A stretch of 15,914 bases of DNA, from positions 1 through 15,914 of the forward strand of contig DATKBL010000006.1 of assembly GCA_035513995.1 (NCBI GenBank), read 5' to 3'. This stretch comes from DASUTW01 sp035513995 (GTDB lineage Bacteria; Actinomycetota; UBA4738; CALAEC01). The notes below the pieces were generated by a model. That model was not told the DNA's origin. It ran no database searches and worked only from the letters and a program-made list of their open reading frames with translations. Below are positions 14,320 to 15,914 of the stretch, piece by piece (the first letter of the stretch is position 1; every line of letters begins with the position of its first letter). Made by a program: the position numbers and the translations under genes.

Positions 14320-15435
14320 CTACTCGATCAGTCCGAGCCCTCTGGCCCAGGACGTCGCGTAGCCCTCGTCCTCGGCAGCCTCGATCGCCTCGTCGCGCTG
14401 GAGGGGACGGAGGGTCTCCACCATGATCGCGTACTCGTCGGCGAACTCCTTCGTCTTGCCCGCCTCCATCGCCGCGGCCTGCGGTCCGTGGTGGAGGCCC
14501 TGCGGGTGGTGCGTGATGAACGCCTCGCCGATCCCCGCGCGTGAGAAGAACTGCCCCCGGTGATAGAAAAGCACCTCGTCGCGGTCGATGTTCGAGTGGA
14601 AGAACGGCACCCGCAGCGCGTCGGGGTCGCCCGTCTCGGTCGGCCGCGGGGCGAAGGTCCCGATCTCGAAGCCCTCCGTCTCCCAGGTCACGTGGACCGA
14701 CGGCGGGAGGTGGTACCGGGGCGAGACCACCGGCCGGAAGTCCTCGACGTTGATGCGCAAGGGGCAGAGGTCGCCCTGCCACCCCACGACGTCGAGCGGA
14801 TGGAACGGGTAGACGAGCGTCGTGAACGTCTCGTCACGCTTCACCCTGACCTCGAACTCGCCCTCCTCGTCGCGGGGCTCGGGCTCGGGGGTCTCCATCA
14901 CGCCGGGGTCGAACAGCGCGTGCTTCCCCAGGATCCCCTTGTCGGGGAGGTGGTACTCGCCGGCCGCCTCGATCACGTAGAGGTACGTGTCGTCGCCCTC
15001 CGGGATCACGCGGTGTGTCGTGCCCTTCGGGATGATGAGGTAGTCGCCGTCGCGGAAGCGGAGCGGGCCGTAGTCGGTCTCGAGCTTCCCGGTCCCCCGG
15101 TGCACGAAGTAGCAGAGGTCGCCGTCGGCGTCGCGGAGGTACCAGGAGGGCTCCCCCGTCGGGCGCGACACGTAGATCGCGACGTCCTCGTTCCAGAGGA
15201 CCCGCTGCCACCCCGCTTCGGCGTCGGCCTGGTCGGGCGTCTTCAGGTTGCTCAGGTCGTACGCGCGGGGGCGGAGCGGCCCCTCCACGCGGACCCACGC
15301 CGTCGGCGGGTGGGAGCGGTACAGGTGCGAGGCCCGACCGTCGAACGCCTCGCGGCCGTGCTCCTCCTCGTAGGTTCCTTCCGGGAGGCCGACGTGCGCC
15401 TGCTTGGCGACCCGGCCCTTGGAGAGTGGGAACAT
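14320..15435 (-). CDS. hmgA: Homogentisate 1,2-dioxygenase
   Basis: An Fe(II) ring-opening enzyme that converts homogentisate to maleylacetoacetate in tyrosine and phenylalanine breakdown. The 371-residue length fits the shorter bacterial form. The N-terminal cupin-like half has WYLRDADGDLCYFVHRGTG (98-116) and YLIIPKGTTHRV (132-143). The C-terminal half carries the likely iron ligands His280 and Glu287 in FFHSNIDRDEVLFYHRG and His316 in HHPQGLHHGPQ (309-319). The ATG at 15435 has a GAGGAGG site six to seven bases upstream. It is the third gene of a proC-basic-peptide-hmgA run, 11 bases after the small gene. The fumarylacetoacetate hydrolase 4 kb away would act two steps later. A related cupin dioxygenase is the only real alternative. 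The gene converges with the HEAT-repeat gene with no room for a terminator. Confidence 0.95.
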   Translation of the reverse strand: MFPLSKGRVAKQAHVGLPEGTYEEEHGREAFDGRASHLYRSHPPTAWVRVEGPLRPRAYDLSNLKTPDQADAEAGWQRVLWNEDVAIYVSRPTGEPSWYLRDADGDLCYFVHRGTGKLETDYGPLRFRDGDYLIIPKGTTHRVIPEGDDTYLYVIEAAGEYHLPDKGILGKHALFDPGVMETPEPEPRDEEGEFEVRVKRDETFTTLVYPFHPLDVVGWQGDLCPLRINVEDFRPVVSPRYHLPPSVHVTWETEGFEIGTFAPRPTETGDPDALRVPFFHSNIDRDEVLFYHRGQFFSRAGIGEAFITHHPQGLHHGPQAAAMEAGKTKEFADEYAIMVETLRPLQRDEAIEAAEDEGYATSWARGLGLIE

Positions 15436-15446
15436 CGACGCCCTCC

Positions 15447-15566
15447 TCAGCTCTTGGCGGCCTTCCTCGCCTCGCCCTTCTGCTCCGCCCTCCGCCGATC
15501 GCGAGCGCGCTTCCTCCGCTCGCGGTCGTGCGCCCAGCGGACCTTCCTACGGTCTCCCCTGCCCAT
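15447..15566 (-). CDS. 39-residue highly basic small protein, possibly ribosome-associated
   Basis: A short ORF that length cut-offs would miss. It has ATG at 15566, TGA at 15447-15449, and a GAGGAGG ribosome site eight bases upstream that overlaps the proC stop codon (TGAGGAGG), so it should be coupled to proC. It starts MGRGDRRKVRWAHDRERRKR and holds 13 Arg and 5 Lys against 6 acidic residues (net about +12). No membrane or signal segment is present; the middle is probably one charged helix. The opening MGRGDRR resembles MGKGDRR of the small ribosomal protein bTHX. In mycobacteria a similarly short basic ribosomal protein (bS22, Rv0500B) is encoded just downstream of proC. A ribosome or RNA-binding role is therefore an attractive inference, not shown. 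Spacing is 12 bases after proC and 11 before hmgA. Confidence 0.72.
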   Translation of the reverse strand: MGRGDRRKVRWAHDRERRKRARDRRRAEQKGEARKAAKS

Positions 15567-15578
15567 CCGTCTTCCTCC

Positions 15579-15914
15579 TCACACGTCCTCGGCGTCCTCG
15601 CCCTTGGCCAGCTCCACGCTCCGCTGGCGCGCGGCATCGATCGCGTTGAGGAACGCTGCTCGGACGCCCGCGTTCTCGAGCTCGCGGATCGCCACGATCG
15701 TCGTCCCTCCCGGCGAGGTCACCATCTCGCGGAGCTCGACCGGGTGCGAGTTCATGTCTCGCAGCATCTTCGCCGAGCCGACCATCGTCTGCACGATCAG
15801 CTCGGTGGCCACGTCGCGCGACAGCCCCAGCAGGATGCACGCGTCGATCATCGCCTCGGCCAGGAGCGCGAAGTAGGCGGGGCCCGACCCCGACGTGGCC
15901 GTCACCGCGTCCTG
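15579..15914 (-). CDS. proC: Pyrroline-5-carboxylate reductase (C-terminal part; 5' end outside the window)
   Basis: Reduces pyrroline-5-carboxylate to proline with NAD(P)H, the last step of proline synthesis. Only the last 111 residues are visible. They cover the C-terminal dimerisation domain with its signature DAVTATSGSGPAYFALLAEA and the block MVTSPGGTTIVAIRELENAG, ending in RAAFLNAIDAARQRSVELAK. The N-terminal NAD(P)-binding domain lies beyond the right edge. A GTG at 15903-15905 is inside the conserved DAVTATSG motif and is not a true start. The stop codon overlaps the ribosome site of the small basic gene. Confidence 0.96.
   Translation of the reverse strand, partial: QDAVTATSGSGPAYFALLAEAMIDACILLGLSRDVATELIVQTMVGSAKMLRDMNSHPVELREMVTSPGGTTIVAIRELENAGVRAAFLNAIDAARQRSVELAKGEDAEDV

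Noticed and set aside
15903..15905. GTG as a start of proC
   Set aside because: It lies within the conserved DAVTATSGSGPAY motif, so the real start is beyond the window.
1..15914. CRISPR arrays, tRNA or rRNA genes, insertion sequences, phage genes
   Set aside because: No regularly spaced repeats, no tRNA-like cloverleaf in the very short gaps, no transposase, integrase or phage structural motif was seen; the block reads as housekeeping chromosome.

Overview
The window is a compact, very GC-rich bacterial chromosome segment with no stretch over 100 bases lacking a gene. It suggests a member of the Actinomycetota, probably a deep or uncultured lineage. The reasons are the GC content, the many GTG starts, and several genes whose TAnnnT -10 element lies only 6-7 bases before the start codon, as in leaderless transcripts. 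Other reasons are an Asp/Lys-type (PPi-type) phosphofructokinase and a small basic gene directly after proC. This placement is an inference: there is no rRNA, tRNA, mobile element or CRISPR array here.

Left block (1-9585, all minus strand). Read in the direction of transcription it encodes an aldehyde dehydrogenase; a 965-residue fusion of an ATP/ADP-translocase-like membrane domain, HEAT repeats and a cyclic-nucleotide-binding domain; an AcuC-type deacetylase; and pyruvate kinase. The last three genes overlap by 4 bases each, and a 16-base perfect palindrome fills the first junction. After a 40-base gap follow an ECF sigma factor and a membrane-anchored putative anti-sigma factor (4-base overlap), then a GNAT acetyltransferase and a phosphofructokinase that runs off the left edge. 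Two glycolytic control enzymes, an acetyltransferase/deacetylase pair and a multi-domain membrane sensor or transporter on one strand suggest a central-carbon or energy-state module.

Middle block (9586-14318). A divergent 68-base region separates the aldehyde dehydrogenase from a fumarylacetoacetate hydrolase on the plus strand. That gene converges on an aldo/keto reductase, and both stop codons lie in one palindrome. A membrane-anchored DUF3105 protein lies upstream of the reductase. A 58-base divergent promoter region then serves DUF3105 (minus) and asd (plus), and asd overlaps a HEAT-repeat protein gene. The HEAT gene carries an in-frame palindromic insert.

Right block (14320-15914, minus strand). 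proC (5' part missing), an easily missed 39-residue highly basic protein, and homogentisate 1,2-dioxygenase form a tight operon. With the hydrolase at 9654, the window holds two enzymes of tyrosine/homogentisate breakdown; maleylacetoacetate isomerase is not seen.

Most interesting points: the tiny basic ORF after proC, whose N-terminus resembles ribosomal protein bTHX; the NTT-HEAT-cNMP fusion in an operon with acuC and pyk; the repeated leaderless-promoter signature; and the palindromic element inserted in the HEAT gene.
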